Assembly (NCBI RefSeq): GCF_002000055.1
Contig: NZ_MVBD01000006.1
Coordinates: forward strand, 62,001-126,000
Length of the DNA: 64,000 bases
Origin: Marinicella sediminis
GTDB lineage: Bacteria; Pseudomonadota; Gammaproteobacteria; Xanthomonadales; Marinicellaceae
Direction: 5' to 3'
The number at the start of each line of letters is the position of its first letter. Position 1 is the stretch's first letter. This document shows positions 41,043 through 50,453 of this stretch, in pieces. Position numbers and translations under genes: made by a program. The notes beneath the pieces were generated by a model. The model was not told where the DNA came from, did no database searches, and worked only from the letters and a program-made list of their open reading frames with translations.

Positions 41043-44009
41043 TCAAAAGTCGTATTTCAGGTTTACGAAATAAGTTCTGCCATATGAGTCATATTGACTG
41101 TAGAACGCTGAATTACCCGCCCGGGTTCCACCACCTCTGGAGAGTCTCGGTGGCTCTTTGTCGGTCAGGTTTCTGACACCAATGACACCAGACCAACCAC
41201 TTTCCGCATGTCTATAACCATAGGAAAGGGTGTGATAAGCAATCCCTGGAGCCCGAACAATTCGTCGACTTGGAATACCGTTGAAAGTCAGCTCTTCAGA
41301 AACGCCGGCTAACGTGCTGTTGTCTCCACGACCTACGAACCGGGTAAACCACGACACATACCAATCATTGCGATCAAATTTAACCAGCAAATTACCGGTG
41401 TGTTTAGGCTCACCTACCGTACCATTAAAATCAACCGCAGGTGATCCTTCAAGCAACACCCGTGATGATTCTTTCTGATAGGTGTGTTCAGTCGAAATAT
41501 TCAAGGTTCCCCAAGGGACTTCTCTCGAATAATCAATCCTTAAGTCATAACCTGAATTGTCCTGAGTGGCGATGTTGATGAAACTGTCGCGAATGTTTGT
41601 GATCCGACCGTCAAGTGGATCACGGTCAAACTGTGCACACAATGGATCAACTGGGAAAGCGGTGGAGTTATAACACCCACGAACAATGGTTGCCGCTCCC
41701 AGCTGAGTGACCTCATCTTCGATCTTGTAATCAAAATAATCGAACGAAATACTCAAATCAATGTTTTCCGGACGCCATACAACACCCCAGACATTGGACT
41801 CTGAGGTTTCCGACTCGAGAATACCAAATCCACCACCAGTGATTGATGTGGCTGAAATCGCCCCACCCGCGTAGTCAGTGGCAAAGCCATCTGCAATACA
41901 GTTGTCATACTGGAGCTGACTGATGTTTCCATCTTCAAGGTTGTCTTCAATGCGGATACATGGATCAACCGCACGTTGTCCGGGAAATGCGGTCTGATCT
42001 GCCAAAAACAGTTCAAACAAAGCAGGAGCTCTGAATGAAGTACCGAACGAACCCCGAACGGTAAAGCCACCACCAATTTTCCAAGCCAATCCAGCTTTGT
42101 AAGTGGTGTCTGAGCCCGCATCAGGTACATCAGTATAGCGAGCTGATAAAGTCAGGTTCAACTCTTCAACTGCTGGCAGGTCTGCCAACAGTGGCATATC
42201 AATCTCACCAAACACAGCATAGGACTCGATTGCACCTTTGGTGATACCTGCGGATGACAAGCCCCAACTGTTGGCAGCCAAGGTTTGAGGACCCGGGGTA
42301 TCCAAAATCGAATCTTTCTGATACTGGAAGCCAAATGCACCGGCTGACCAACCACCGGGAACTTCAAACAAATCACCGGTAATCACACCTTCTATGGTGG
42401 TTTGTTCAAACTGGGTGTTACCCACATCCACACCAAACAGGTATTCCCTGTCAGCCTGTGAAATGTTACCCGCCAGGAATTGCGGATCCAGCCAGGGAAC
42501 ATCCTGACACGGAACACCGTTTACCGATGTGGTCTGACCTGCACAGGAACCATAGGCAAACCACTGGTCCTGAATCGCGTCGTTATAAATGATGTCAACC
42601 GCATAGTCACCATCACTTTCAGAATGTTGTAACGACACATCCCAATACCAACGATCTGCTTCACCAAAGGTGCCTTTTAAACCAGCCACAAACCGGGTGT
42701 AATCCACATCTATCTGACTGCCGTTGTGATCAGTGATGGCCGTTGGGCTCAACCACTGTGCACCGGTCCAGCCAGCGGATAACGAACTGCCGCCACCAGG
42801 GGTGACACCGTCGACAAAATTGAAATTTTCGTTGTAAATATAGGTCCAGAATTGACGGTAGCCATTGGTGGTGGTTTTGCGTCGGTTAACCAGTACTTCA
42901 GCATAGCCTTCAACGCGGTCGCTGAATTCATAGTTACCAGTGGCCAGAATGGTGGCTCGACTGGATTCCGGTACAAAACTTTGCAAATCTTCGAATGGAT
43001 GATCAGCATTCAAAACCGGTGAACCCCCATTAACCAGGAACCAGCCAGGTGGTGCGGAGATGTCTGCCGGATCCACCGCCGGGCCAATCGGGTCAATGTA
43101 CTGACCAAGATCATTGTCGTAGTCAAACTGTGCCAGGTTGCCAGTGAAGTTCCCGCCGCCATAATCATACAGCCAGACATGGCCCCAGGGAAGATCATTA
43201 CAATGCGGTTGACCCGTTCTTGGATCAATCAAAGTGTTGCGGTTATTAGAGTCAGCCTCAAAGTAATATCGCTCACCACAGGCATAGAAATCCCGGTCAC
43301 CCCGTGCCAATTCAGATTGCTTGTCGTAATCGGCGGTGATTCGCACACTGCCTTTGGAATAAGTTTTTCCCCAGGTGGCACTGATTCTTGAACGCTCGCC
43401 TCCTGAATCAGCAGGTTGTGAAGTAAACCCTTCAATGGTTCCGCCATCACCTTCTTTGGTGATGATATTAACCACCCCGGCGACCGCGTCAGAACCGTAT
43501 AAAGACGACGCACCGTCTTTGAGGATTTCAACCCGTTCGACACCAGACAGCGGAATGGTATTGAAGTCAAAAGAAGATACGCCACCACGGGTACCGGCCG
43601 GGCCGGCCCGTCTGCCATTGAGCAGCACCAGGGTTCTGTTGGCACCCAGGCCACGCAAAGACAGCGTTTCTGCACCCTGACCACCATTGGTCACAAAAGC
43701 CGTGGAAATGGCCGAGTTGATTTGAGCTGATCCCGATGCCAGGGTGCTTTCCTGAAGCAGTTGTCCGACCGTGGTCAGACCCCGATCGATGGCATCATCA
43801 GCAACGATCACTTCAAGTGGCACCGTGTCGTTCATTTCATCCCGCCGAATCCGGGTGCCGGTCACAACGATTTTGCCGCTGTCCACCACATCTTCATCAT
43901 CGTCGGAACCTTCCTGCGCCTGTACATTAACGGAAGTCACCGCCAGTGCCAACGCAACCGCCTTACTCAGCGGATTTGGTTTCCAGTTTTTTTCATTGTC
44001 GTTTTTCAA
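41043..44009 (-). CDS. TonB-dependent outer-membrane receptor
   Basis: A 988-residue receptor that imports a large or scarce substrate using TonB energy. It has a signal peptide (LSKAVALALAVTSVNVQAQ), a TonB-plug start SGKIVVTGTRIRRDE, plug motifs GAETLSLRGLGANRTLVLLNGRR and VERVEILKDGASSLYGSDAVAGVVNII, then a long beta-barrel (QADXXYGLAW-type strands, AWKIGGGFTVRGSFGTSFRAP, NLTDKEPP) ending with the aromatic C-terminus FVNLKYDF. TTG 44009 is chosen as start because AGAGG lies upstream and the product begins with a proper signal peptide; the longer frame has no ribosome site. Substrate unknown; neighbours are halogenases. Confidence 0.96.
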   Translation of the reverse strand: MKNDNEKNWKPNPLSKAVALALAVTSVNVQAQEGSDDDEDVVDSGKIVVTGTRIRRDEMNDTVPLEVIVADDAIDRGLTTVGQLLQESTLASGSAQINSAISTAFVTNGGQGAETLSLRGLGANRTLVLLNGRRAGPAGTRGGVSSFDFNTIPLSGVERVEILKDGASSLYGSDAVAGVVNIITKEGDGGTIEGFTSQPADSGGERSRISATWGKTYSKGSVRITADYDKQSELARGDRDFYACGERYYFEADSNNRNTLIDPRTGQPHCNDLPWGHVWLYDYGGGNFTGNLAQFDYDNDLGQYIDPIGPAVDPADISAPPGWFLVNGGSPVLNADHPFEDLQSFVPESSRATILATGNYEFSDRVEGYAEVLVNRRKTTTNGYRQFWTYIYNENFNFVDGVTPGGGSSLSAGWTGAQWLSPTAITDHNGSQIDVDYTRFVAGLKGTFGEADRWYWDVSLQHSESDGDYAVDIIYNDAIQDQWFAYGSCAGQTTSVNGVPCQDVPWLDPQFLAGNISQADREYLFGVDVGNTQFEQTTIEGVITGDLFEVPGGWSAGAFGFQYQKDSILDTPGPQTLAANSWGLSSAGITKGAIESYAVFGEIDMPLLADLPAVEELNLTLSARYTDVPDAGSDTTYKAGLAWKIGGGFTVRGSFGTSFRAPALFELFLADQTAFPGQRAVDPCIRIEDNLEDGNISQLQYDNCIADGFATDYAGGAISATSITGGGFGILESETSESNVWGVVWRPENIDLSISFDYFDYKIEDEVTQLGAATIVRGCYNSTAFPVDPLCAQFDRDPLDGRITNIRDSFINIATQDNSGYDLRIDYSREVPWGTLNISTEHTYQKESSRVLLEGSPAVDFNGTVGEPKHTGNLLVKFDRNDWYVSWFTRFVGRGDNSTLAGVSEELTFNGIPSRRIVRAPGIAYHTLSYGYRHAESGWSGVIGVRNLTDKEPPRLSRGGGTRAGNSAFYSQYDSYGRTYFVNLKYDF

Positions 44010-44258
44010 ACTAACACCTCTTTTGATTATAATTTTTAAAGTGTATATGCATAAAGTAGATGGCTTTAACAATCTACGCCATATTTAGTACACCACAGTT
44101 AGTAGACTATTGCAATATTAAATTTATGTTAACACACCGTTTGATTATAAATAACGCCGACCGCAGTATTCAACTTAATTAAGCAGAAATATGATGGCAC
44201 TGTGAAGGATGTTCAGAGAAAAACAAAGACCCCTAAAAAATGAAGGTTGACCTCAGGT
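44010..44258 (-). promoter_or_regulatory. AT-rich leader/promoter region of the TonB receptor
   Basis: On the minus strand TTGCAA followed after 17 bases by TGTACT could form a promoter about 80 bases before the receptor start (44068-44104). The region is AT-rich compared with its neighbours and contains GTTAAC-like half sites, but no riboswitch or known operator was recognised. Confidence 0.3.
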
Positions 44259-44837
44259 TTAATGCTGAATGGCCTGATGATAACGGTAATGGCCGCTGAT
44301 GGGGTGATCAAACAACATGTCATTCTGTTGTGGCCCCCAGCCAATGTTGTGGATAATCAGCGGATTACCAGATGTTGAAATCAGATCACTGACCACTCCA
44401 ATATGCGGCCTTCCCGAGCCACTGAGTCGCCAGGTCACCAGATCGCCAGGCTGATAATCACCGGCAGACTGGGTGACCGGTAGTGTCTGACCAAACCGGG
44501 CAAAAAACACTTCCAAATTGGGTACCCGGCGGTGATCAATGTTGCTGTCTGGCTGACTCAAACCCCAATGATCCGGGTAACTGGAGAAATGTTGCTGCAT
44601 GTCCTCATGAACCCGCTGTTGCAGGTCTATGCCCAGCTGTCGGTAGGCCCTGATGATGACATCAGTACATACCCCCCTGCTGTCAGCCACATCTCCCATC
44701 GGATAGTCAAGTTGCTGGTAAGAACCATCATAAATGACCACATGATTCAACCGTTCTTTGGCAGCTGATACCAAAGATTGACTGTAAACCGGTGATACCC
44801 CACAAACTGAAATGACCCATAACATCAAATAACGCAT
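44259..44837 (-). CDS. DUF1287-domain periplasmic protein
   Basis: A 192-residue protein with a signal peptide (MRYLMLWVISVCGVSPVYS). The domain shows VIYDGSYQQLDYPMGDVADSRGVCTDVIIRAYRQLGIDLQ (split here), DHRRVPNLEVFFARFG, YQPGDLVTWRL, HIGVVSD and IIHNIGWGPQ, the ordered set of DUF1287, which has an NlpC/P60-like Cys (CTDV) and His (HIGVV) arrangement. It is probably a periplasmic thiol hydrolase acting on peptide bonds, but no substrate is known. ATG 44837 gives the natural signal peptide; the 44906 reading adds a non-signal extension. Confidence 0.92.
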   Translation of the reverse strand: MRYLMLWVISVCGVSPVYSQSLVSAAKERLNHVVIYDGSYQQLDYPMGDVADSRGVCTDVIIRAYRQLGIDLQQRVHEDMQQHFSSYPDHWGLSQPDSNIDHRRVPNLEVFFARFGQTLPVTQSAGDYQPGDLVTWRLSGSGRPHIGVVSDLISTSGNPLIIHNIGWGPQQNDMLFDHPISGHYRYHQAIQH

Positions 44838-44981
44838 GTTGAATGAGACATGTGAGCAGCAGAAAAATTCAATTCCCGCTGGATAAAACAGCCTGACATG
44901 AAACAAGGCTCGTTGTGCAGTCTATGCCGGCTGTTCGGCATTAAGTCTGCAAAAACCAACTTCTTGTCAGGCCTGATTGAC

Positions 44982-45185
44982 TCAGCCTTCGAGTACAAAT
45001 GTGACTTTCATCACCACTCGATATTCGGTGATTTCACCATTTTCAACCACTACTTTCTGGCTTTCCACCCAGGCACCAGTGACGTTGTTCAGGGTTTTCG
45101 ACGCCCGGCTGACACCGTTTTCAATGGCTTTTTCAAAACTCTTTTTGGATCCTGCAATGATTTCTGTGACTTTGGCTACACTCAT
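44982..45185 (-). CDS. Dodecin family flavin-binding protein
   Basis: A 67-residue protein typical of dodecins: VAKVTEIIAGSKKSFEKAIENG, SRASKTLNNVTGAWVESQKVVV and EYRVVMKVTFVLEG. Dodecins assemble into dodecameric shells that bind riboflavin, FMN or CoA and buffer free flavin. The W in GAWVES is the flavin-stacking residue. ATG 45185 follows AGGAG at good spacing, and the size matches the family; the longer frame is not supported. Monocistronic. Confidence 0.95.
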   Translation of the reverse strand: MSVAKVTEIIAGSKKSFEKAIENGVSRASKTLNNVTGAWVESQKVVVENGEITEYRVVMKVTFVLEG

Positions 45186-45287
45186 GATGTACTCCTGTGT
45201 TGTTAAAGAACTCCTGAGCATACCAAGCACCAGAGTAAAGCACCAGCAAACGGCCGGTGATTTCACAATTGTTGAATATTTCCCCAT

Positions 45288-45317
45288 AAAAAAAGCCAGT
45301 TCTCAGAACCGGCTTTT
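45288..45317 (-). terminator. Intrinsic terminator of the M2 peptidase gene
   Basis: Stem AAAAGCCaGTTC / GAACcGGCTTTT with a 3-base loop and one mismatch; on the minus strand it is followed by seven T's. It lies 22 bases past the peptidase stop. Confidence 0.82.
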
Positions 45318-45339
45318 CATAAACGTCATTGCAGCTCGA

Positions 45340-47142
45340 TTACCAGCCACACGCCCGTCCCTGGTTTTGCTCATCCAACCAGGTCTTCAGTGGAGCAAAG
45401 TAATCCAGTACTGCAGTGGCATCCATATCACGAGAATTGGCGATCACTTCCATGGCATCCTGCCAGGGTTTTTCGGCGCCCATTTCCAGTACTTTGATCA
45501 GCTTTTCACCGGCTGCCTGATTGTTGTAAATGGAACACCGGTGCAGGTCACCTTCAAAGCCAGCGGCCTCACACAATTCACGGTGAAACTGAAACTGCAG
45601 GATGTGAGCCAGGAAATACCGGGTGTAAGGTGTGTTACCCGGAATGTGGTATTTGGCACCTGGATCAAAATCCGCTTCGGTCCGTTCAACCGGTGCTTTC
45701 ACACCCTGGTACTGATTGCGTAACTGCCACCAGCCAGCATTGTATTCAGCCGGTGAAATCTCACCATTAAAGACTTTCCAACGCCATTGGTCAATCATCA
45801 GACCAAAGGGCACAAATGCGATTTTTTCCAGGGCTTTTTGCATCAGCATGCCCAAATCGTTTGATGATGCAGGAATGGCATCAATCAAACCAATGTCCTT
45901 CAGGTACTTCGGGGTGATTGACAAGGCCACCGTGTCACCTATGGCCTCATGGAAACCATCATTGGCACCATTGCGATAAAGGATACTTTTGTCTTTGTAA
46001 GCCCGTTGATAAAAGTTATGCCCCAGTTCATGATGGATGGTAACAAAATCTTCATAATCTTCCTTGATACACATCTTGATGCGGATGTCTTCTTCATTGT
46101 CAATGTTCCATGCACTGGCGTGACAGACGACATCACGGTCTTCTGGCTTGGTAAACAAAGAACGCTGCCAAAAAGTCTCCGGCAATGGATCCAGACCCAA
46201 TGAGGTGAAAAAACCTTCTGCGGTTTTGACCATCTTTTGTGCATCGTAATCGTGTTTTGCCAACAGGGCTGTCACATCAATGGTGGAACCGGCACTTTCA
46301 GGTTTGACCAGGTCATAGACCGCTGTCCAGTCCTGAGCCCACATGTTGCCCAACAGATGCGCTGGGATCATGCCATCATCACCCATGATTTCTTCACCAT
46401 AATGCTCTGAGAGTTTGGTTCTGACATGACATTGTAAAGAATCATACAGTGGTTTGACTTGCGTCCACAAACGATCCAACTCTACAGGAAATTCACTGGC
46501 TGGCATGTCATAGCCAGCACGCCACATGGCACCGGTATCGGCAAAACCCAGTTCACGGGCGCCTTCGTTGGCCAATTCAACCATGCGTTGATACTGATCC
46601 CTCATTTGTGGCGAAACGGTTCGCCAGCCCTGCCAGGCTTCCAGCAATTGTTCATGATCACGTGATTCAGCAATGGTTCTGGACAGTTGCCCCAGAGACT
46701 GACAGGCACCATCCACACAATATTTTCCGGCTCCATACATGGCTTCCAGTTTGGCCTGGATTTGAGCCAGCTCAGCATTTTTTTCAACATCATCAGGTGC
46801 CGCCAGAGTCAGGCCACCTTTGATGATGTTAAGCCGACGGCGCATGTCATCTGACAATGACAACTGATCAAACTGTTTGGCTTCGTTGGCAAACTTAACT
46901 GATAAGGCGCCCATTTTTTCAATGCTCTTGGCTCCAAGCCAGACGGTGTCGTCGGTGATGAAGTTAGCCTGCACCCAGGCAATCCGCGCCGCATATTCAC
47001 CTTCTTTGAGGTAAGTCTGTTCAACTTTATCCAGAAAGGCTTTGGCATCAGCCGCAGTGGGTCCTTGCGAAGTGGGTTTGGTGGTATTTTGCTGACAAGC
47101 AGTCAACATGAATAAGCCACAAAAAGTGAGTATGTTTTTCAT
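45340..47142 (-). CDS. M2-family peptidyl-dipeptidase (ACE-like), lipoprotein
   Basis: A 600-residue zinc metallopeptidase related to angiotensin-converting enzyme. The zinc site HHELGHNFYQRAY (about residues 369-381) and downstream GFHEAIGDTVALS supply the third ligand Glu, both M2 signatures; HLLGNMWAQDW and the C-terminal LAHILQFQFHRELCEAAG also match. It removes C-terminal dipeptides from oligopeptides. The N-terminus has a lipobox (LFMLTAC), so it should be a lipid-anchored envelope enzyme. Flanked by terminators on both sides, so monocistronic. Confidence 0.95.
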   Translation of the reverse strand: MKNILTFCGLFMLTACQQNTTKPTSQGPTAADAKAFLDKVEQTYLKEGEYAARIAWVQANFITDDTVWLGAKSIEKMGALSVKFANEAKQFDQLSLSDDMRRRLNIIKGGLTLAAPDDVEKNAELAQIQAKLEAMYGAGKYCVDGACQSLGQLSRTIAESRDHEQLLEAWQGWRTVSPQMRDQYQRMVELANEGARELGFADTGAMWRAGYDMPASEFPVELDRLWTQVKPLYDSLQCHVRTKLSEHYGEEIMGDDGMIPAHLLGNMWAQDWTAVYDLVKPESAGSTIDVTALLAKHDYDAQKMVKTAEGFFTSLGLDPLPETFWQRSLFTKPEDRDVVCHASAWNIDNEEDIRIKMCIKEDYEDFVTIHHELGHNFYQRAYKDKSILYRNGANDGFHEAIGDTVALSITPKYLKDIGLIDAIPASSNDLGMLMQKALEKIAFVPFGLMIDQWRWKVFNGEISPAEYNAGWWQLRNQYQGVKAPVERTEADFDPGAKYHIPGNTPYTRYFLAHILQFQFHRELCEAAGFEGDLHRCSIYNNQAAGEKLIKVLEMGAEKPWQDAMEVIANSRDMDATAVLDYFAPLKTWLDEQNQGRACGW

Positions 47143-47217
47143 GATTTGATGGTGTCCCGGTTGTTAAAAACGCTGACATTCTACATCAAAGGGGTCTTTT
47201 TGTCGGCCTCACCACTC

Positions 47218-47244
47218 AAAATGCCCGGACTGGCCGGGCATTTT
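47218..47244 (-). terminator. Intrinsic terminator of the Tyr/Arg-rich lipoprotein gene
   Basis: An 11-bp perfect stem AAAATGCCCGG / CCGGGCATTTT with loop ACTGG, 23 bases past the stop codon of the gene at 47268. Confidence 0.9.
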
Positions 47245-47267
47245 GCGGTACAGCCAACTCGTTAAAG

Positions 47268-48542
47268 CTATCTTTGGCGTTCTCTTTTACCCTGTTTGAC
47301 TGTTCTGTTCGCCGGTCTTGATGTTCGTTCATTACGGTCATTGTTCACGGCTGGTTTACTGGAACGAGATTTCGCCGGTTTGACAGTCTTAACCGTGCTG
47401 ACAGAGCGGGCGGGCTGGGTTCTGGCCGTTGCTGACCGATTTGGCCGGGCCTGACTGCGTTGAACCGTGGGACTGCGTTGCACCGAGGGCGAAGTTTGTC
47501 TGCTGTTTTGCAACTGGTTCTGTGATGAACGGGCACGGGTATTGGGTTGGTATACCGGTGATTGGCTGGCCATCGGCTTAACCCGGGCCTGACCCCGAAC
47601 GGCTGCTCTGGCTGGCCGGTCTGAACTGCGGTTTGAACTGGTCTGAGTGCGGTTATTCCGGGCTGTCTGATTGTACTGATTTCTGACCGATTGCTGTACA
47701 CTGTTTTGACGCTGGGTAGATTGGCGCTGCATGATTTGATTTTGTGCCGTTGAGCGGGTCGCATTGGGTCGTCTGACCACAGTTGGTTCACGTTGGTATC
47801 GCAGACTGCGTTCCCCTTGCCGGAGTGAAGCCTCCTGTTGGCGTTGTCTGTTGTTGGTCGAACGATCACGGTTAGCCGAGCGGCTGCTTTGCACCCCCCG
47901 GTTGACTGACCGGCTTCTTTGTACACCCCGGTTACCTGAGTTTCTGCTGCGGTCAACCATACCCCGGTTGTTATTTCTGCGATAACTGCCCTCACTCTGG
48001 GATCGCTTGTTGTAGCGGTCATATCGGTTGTTTCGCTGTAACCGCAAAACCTCATTTCGGGCATTGTTATAGCCATGCCTGTCAGCACGGTAATGCACGT
48101 AGTTACGGTTTCTCCAGTGGTTGTACCACCAGTAGTTATCATAGTAACTGTAATAACTCAGGCCAAAACCCCATGACGGCCACCAGGAGGTCGCATAGTA
48201 AGCAGAAGGCCGGTAACTGTAGCCACACCAATTGTCCCAGTATGAATGTCCGCAGTGACCTCCGGATGAGTAATAAAACCCAACCCTCGGATACCTGTAA
48301 GGGCTGTAATAAACATTGCTGTATGTCACCCCCCAGCGGTCGGGGTAATAATTGTAATTACTGTAATACACCCCATCACCAGCTGAACTGTATTCTGCTG
48401 ACCCGTATCCATAGTATGGATCGTAACCATCATAGGCATAATAATCGCTTTGGTAATAAACGTCCTGTTCGGCATCATAGCGGTGTTGATGGACCGCACA
48501 CGAAGTGAGGAACAGGGTGATAAATGGCAACAGTTTTTTCAT
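47268..48542 (-). CDS. Low-complexity lipoprotein: Tyr-rich head, Arg/Ser/Asn/Gln-rich tail
   Basis: A 424-residue protein with lipobox FLTSC (Cys15). Residues about 20-150 are extremely tyrosine-rich (YYQSDYYAYDGYDPYYGYG and similar, plus Trp and Ser) with two Cys near HCGHSYWDNWCGYSY. Residues 150-424 are disordered and strongly basic, made of Arg, Ser, Asn, Gln and Thr with short repeats such as NRGVQRSRSVNRGVQSSRS and PSVQRSPTVQRSQ. No enzymatic domain. A surface role, for example binding acidic polymers or forming condensates, is possible. Codon use matches its neighbours; the overlapping minus-strand frame at 47345-48142 is a shadow. Confidence 0.88.
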   Translation of the reverse strand: MKKLLPFITLFLTSCAVHQHRYDAEQDVYYQSDYYAYDGYDPYYGYGSAEYSSAGDGVYYSNYNYYPDRWGVTYSNVYYSPYRYPRVGFYYSSGGHCGHSYWDNWCGYSYRPSAYYATSWWPSWGFGLSYYSYYDNYWWYNHWRNRNYVHYRADRHGYNNARNEVLRLQRNNRYDRYNKRSQSEGSYRRNNNRGMVDRSRNSGNRGVQRSRSVNRGVQSSRSANRDRSTNNRQRQQEASLRQGERSLRYQREPTVVRRPNATRSTAQNQIMQRQSTQRQNSVQQSVRNQYNQTARNNRTQTSSNRSSDRPARAAVRGQARVKPMASQSPVYQPNTRARSSQNQLQNSRQTSPSVQRSPTVQRSQARPNRSATARTQPARSVSTVKTVKPAKSRSSKPAVNNDRNERTSRPANRTVKQGKRERQR

Positions 48543-48729
48543 GATATTGGGCTTTGATTCACTGAATCACTATACTACAGCCCGATCACTGAATAAAAGC
48601 TGAATCAATCCGGGCTGCGCAGCATGGGCCTGTGTATATAATAAAATTTTCTCACACAAGCATTTCAACCCAACAGAAAATCAAGTCTAATACGCCTTTT
48701 GAAACCCATTGCAATGCAGGTATACGAAT

Positions 48730-49638
48730 ATGACCCATGAAAACTGGAAAAAAGGCCTGATACTGTCACTGATCACAGTGTTGTTCTGGAGCACTTTACC
48801 GATTTCATTGAAAATCGGCCTTCAGGCCACTGATGCCATGACCCTGACCTGGTTTCGTTTTCTGGTCGCTGCTTTGGTTACCTTACTGATTCTGTATACC
48901 AGGGACAAATTGAGGGCGTATCAGAACCTGACCTTACAGCAATGGCTATGGCTCTCCCTGGCAGCTCTCATGCTGATCGGCAACTATGTGTTCTATCTGA
49001 TTGGCCTGGAACTGACCTCTCCGGCCAATGCGCAGGTTTTCATCCAGCTCGCTCCCTTGCTGATGACCCTGGGAGGTGTTGTGCTCTTCAAAGAGACGTT
49101 CACCCGGCAACAGCAATTGGGGGTGATTTCAATCATCATTGGCCTGGGGCTGTTCTTTCGTGACCAGATTCAACAAATCATCGCCAGTGATTACACCCTG
49201 GGCATCTGGGTCATGTTCACTGCAGCCCTGACCTGGGCCATTTATGCCCTGATCCAGAAAAAGCTGGCCACGGTGCTGTCATCTCAGGCGATTCTGTTGT
49301 TCATATATTGTTTTGCATCACTGAGTTTGTTGTTTTTTGCTGATTTTGGTCAACATGAGGCCATCAGTTCTACTCAATGGGTTGCCATCGCCTATGCCTG
49401 CATCAACACCGTGGTGGCTTACGGGGCTTTCGCCGAAGCCATGAATCATTGGAATGCATCACGGGTTGGTATGGTTCTGGCACTGACACCAGTCACCACC
49501 CTGCTGTTCATCAACCTGTTTGCCTGGTTGTTCCCTCATTTACTCAGCAGTGAAAACATTCATTGGTTGGGCTACATTGGCATGGCCTTTATAGTCAGCG
49601 GCTCAATGTTGGCCAGTTTGAAGAAACAAGCCCGCTGA
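48730..49638 (+). CDS. EamA/DMT-family transporter
   Basis: A 302-residue inner-membrane protein with ten hydrophobic segments arranged as two EamA repeats. The first has VLFWSTLPISLKIGLQ, TLTWFRFLVAALVTLLIL, IGLELTSPANAQVFIQLAPL and GVVLFKETFTRQQQLGVISI. The second has WVMFTAALTWAIYALIQKKL, AYACINTVVAYGAFAEAMNHW and SRVGMVLALTPVTTLLF. This family exports amino acids or metabolites; the substrate is unknown. ATG 48730 follows AGGT and starts a better product than the ATG at 48709. Divergent from the Tyr/Arg-rich lipoprotein. Confidence 0.93.
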   Translation: MTHENWKKGLILSLITVLFWSTLPISLKIGLQATDAMTLTWFRFLVAALVTLLILYTRDKLRAYQNLTLQQWLWLSLAALMLIGNYVFYLIGLELTSPANAQVFIQLAPLLMTLGGVVLFKETFTRQQQLGVISIIIGLGLFFRDQIQQIIASDYTLGIWVMFTAALTWAIYALIQKKLATVLSSQAILLFIYCFASLSLLFFADFGQHEAISSTQWVAIAYACINTVVAYGAFAEAMNHWNASRVGMVLALTPVTTLLFINLFAWLFPHLLSSENIHWLGYIGMAFIVSGSMLASLKKQAR

Positions 49639-49726
49639 GCTGACCGCGCCGTTACCTCTGGCACTGTTGATTTTCGCTGGTCTTGTTTATAGTAATTAAT
49701 AAGCGAAATCACTGAGGAAACTAACC

Positions 49727-50113
49727 ATGTCAGAACAAGACAACAAAGATCCGGTCATAGCAGGTGAAGTTGAAGAAAACACCACCGGCGAACAAACAAC
49801 CCAGAACAAAGAGAAATCCTCCAGGATCACCAATGATGTGCTGACCAGAATTTTGGTCACCATTCTTTTTGCTTTGATCGGCTGGGTTTCATTGTGGGTA
49901 TTTTGTGTGGTCGTACTGGTGCAATTTGGCTTCCTGCTGATCACCGGCAACCTCAACAAAAACCTCAAAGCCTTCAATGGTGAGTTGGGCAGCTATTTGT
50001 CCGACATCATTCACTATGTGGCCTTTCAGACAGAACAAAAACCGTTTCCCTTTAAGTCATGGGATTATGACGATGACAAAGAGAAAGCCAACGGAGAAGC
50101 CACCCAGTCTTAA
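49727..50113 (+). CDS. DUF4389-domain membrane protein
   Basis: A 128-residue protein with a polar N-terminus of about 35 residues, then two membrane segments typical of DUF4389 (VLTRILVTILFALIGWVSLWVF and VVVLVQFGFLLITG) and a soluble tail with NLKAFNGELGSYLSDIIHYVAFQTEQKPFPFKSW, in which the conserved 'fs..la.yl..v..Y..f.sd..PFPF' pattern is clear. Function unknown. GAGGAAAC provides the ribosome site. Monocistronic, with a terminator after it. Confidence 0.92.
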   Translation: MSEQDNKDPVIAGEVEENTTGEQTTQNKEKSSRITNDVLTRILVTILFALIGWVSLWVFCVVVLVQFGFLLITGNLNKNLKAFNGELGSYLSDIIHYVAFQTEQKPFPFKSWDYDDDKEKANGEATQS

Positions 50114-50143
50114 ACCTACATTTCATGTCTCTCTAAATGATTT

Positions 50144-50171
50144 ACGCCAGGCCCGACCTGGCGTTTTTTTT
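50144..50171 (+). terminator. Intrinsic terminator after DUF4389 gene
   Basis: An 8-bp stem ACGCCAGG / CCTGGCGT with a 5-base loop and eight T's. Confidence 0.92.
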
Positions 50172-50249
50172 GTCTGATTTACTGACTGCAGGTGACTGAT
50201 GACCCTTATTACCTGTAAGATAATCACTCTTTCCGGGTCATTAAACTGC

Positions 50250-50453
50250 ATGAAAATATATGATTTAAAAGGCTACACTCTGGTACTTGATAAAGTGGTT
50301 TTTGTCAGCGCCGTTTTCACCGCCGATCACGAAGAAGGCAAACAGTTCAATGTCCGCCTGGTTGGTGATCTTTTGAAGTTTAAGTTTCCCACCCATGAAG
50401 AAGCAGTTCTGGCCCGGCAATTATTAATCAAAGCCATCAAGGAGGCAAACTAA
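50250..50453 (+). CDS. Small hypothetical protein preceding SDR
   Basis: A 67-residue soluble protein (MKIYDLKGYTLVLDKVVFVS...) with a beta-strand-rich first half and a final helix (HEEAVLARQLLIKAIKEAN). The stop (TAA, 50451-50453) shares a base with the SDR start codon (TAATG), which indicates coupling. It looks like a small PH-like or Sm-like fold by eye, but I do not recognise it. The ATG at 50250 is preferred; the frame also opens at 50199. Confidence 0.72.
   Translation: MKIYDLKGYTLVLDKVVFVSAVFTADHEEGKQFNVRLVGDLLKFKFPTHEEAVLARQLLIKAIKEAN

Noticed and set aside
47345-48142. 265-codon second minus-strand frame inside the Tyr/Arg-rich lipoprotein gene
   Set aside because: A +1 shadow of low-complexity DNA; it has no signal and overlaps fully with the real frame.
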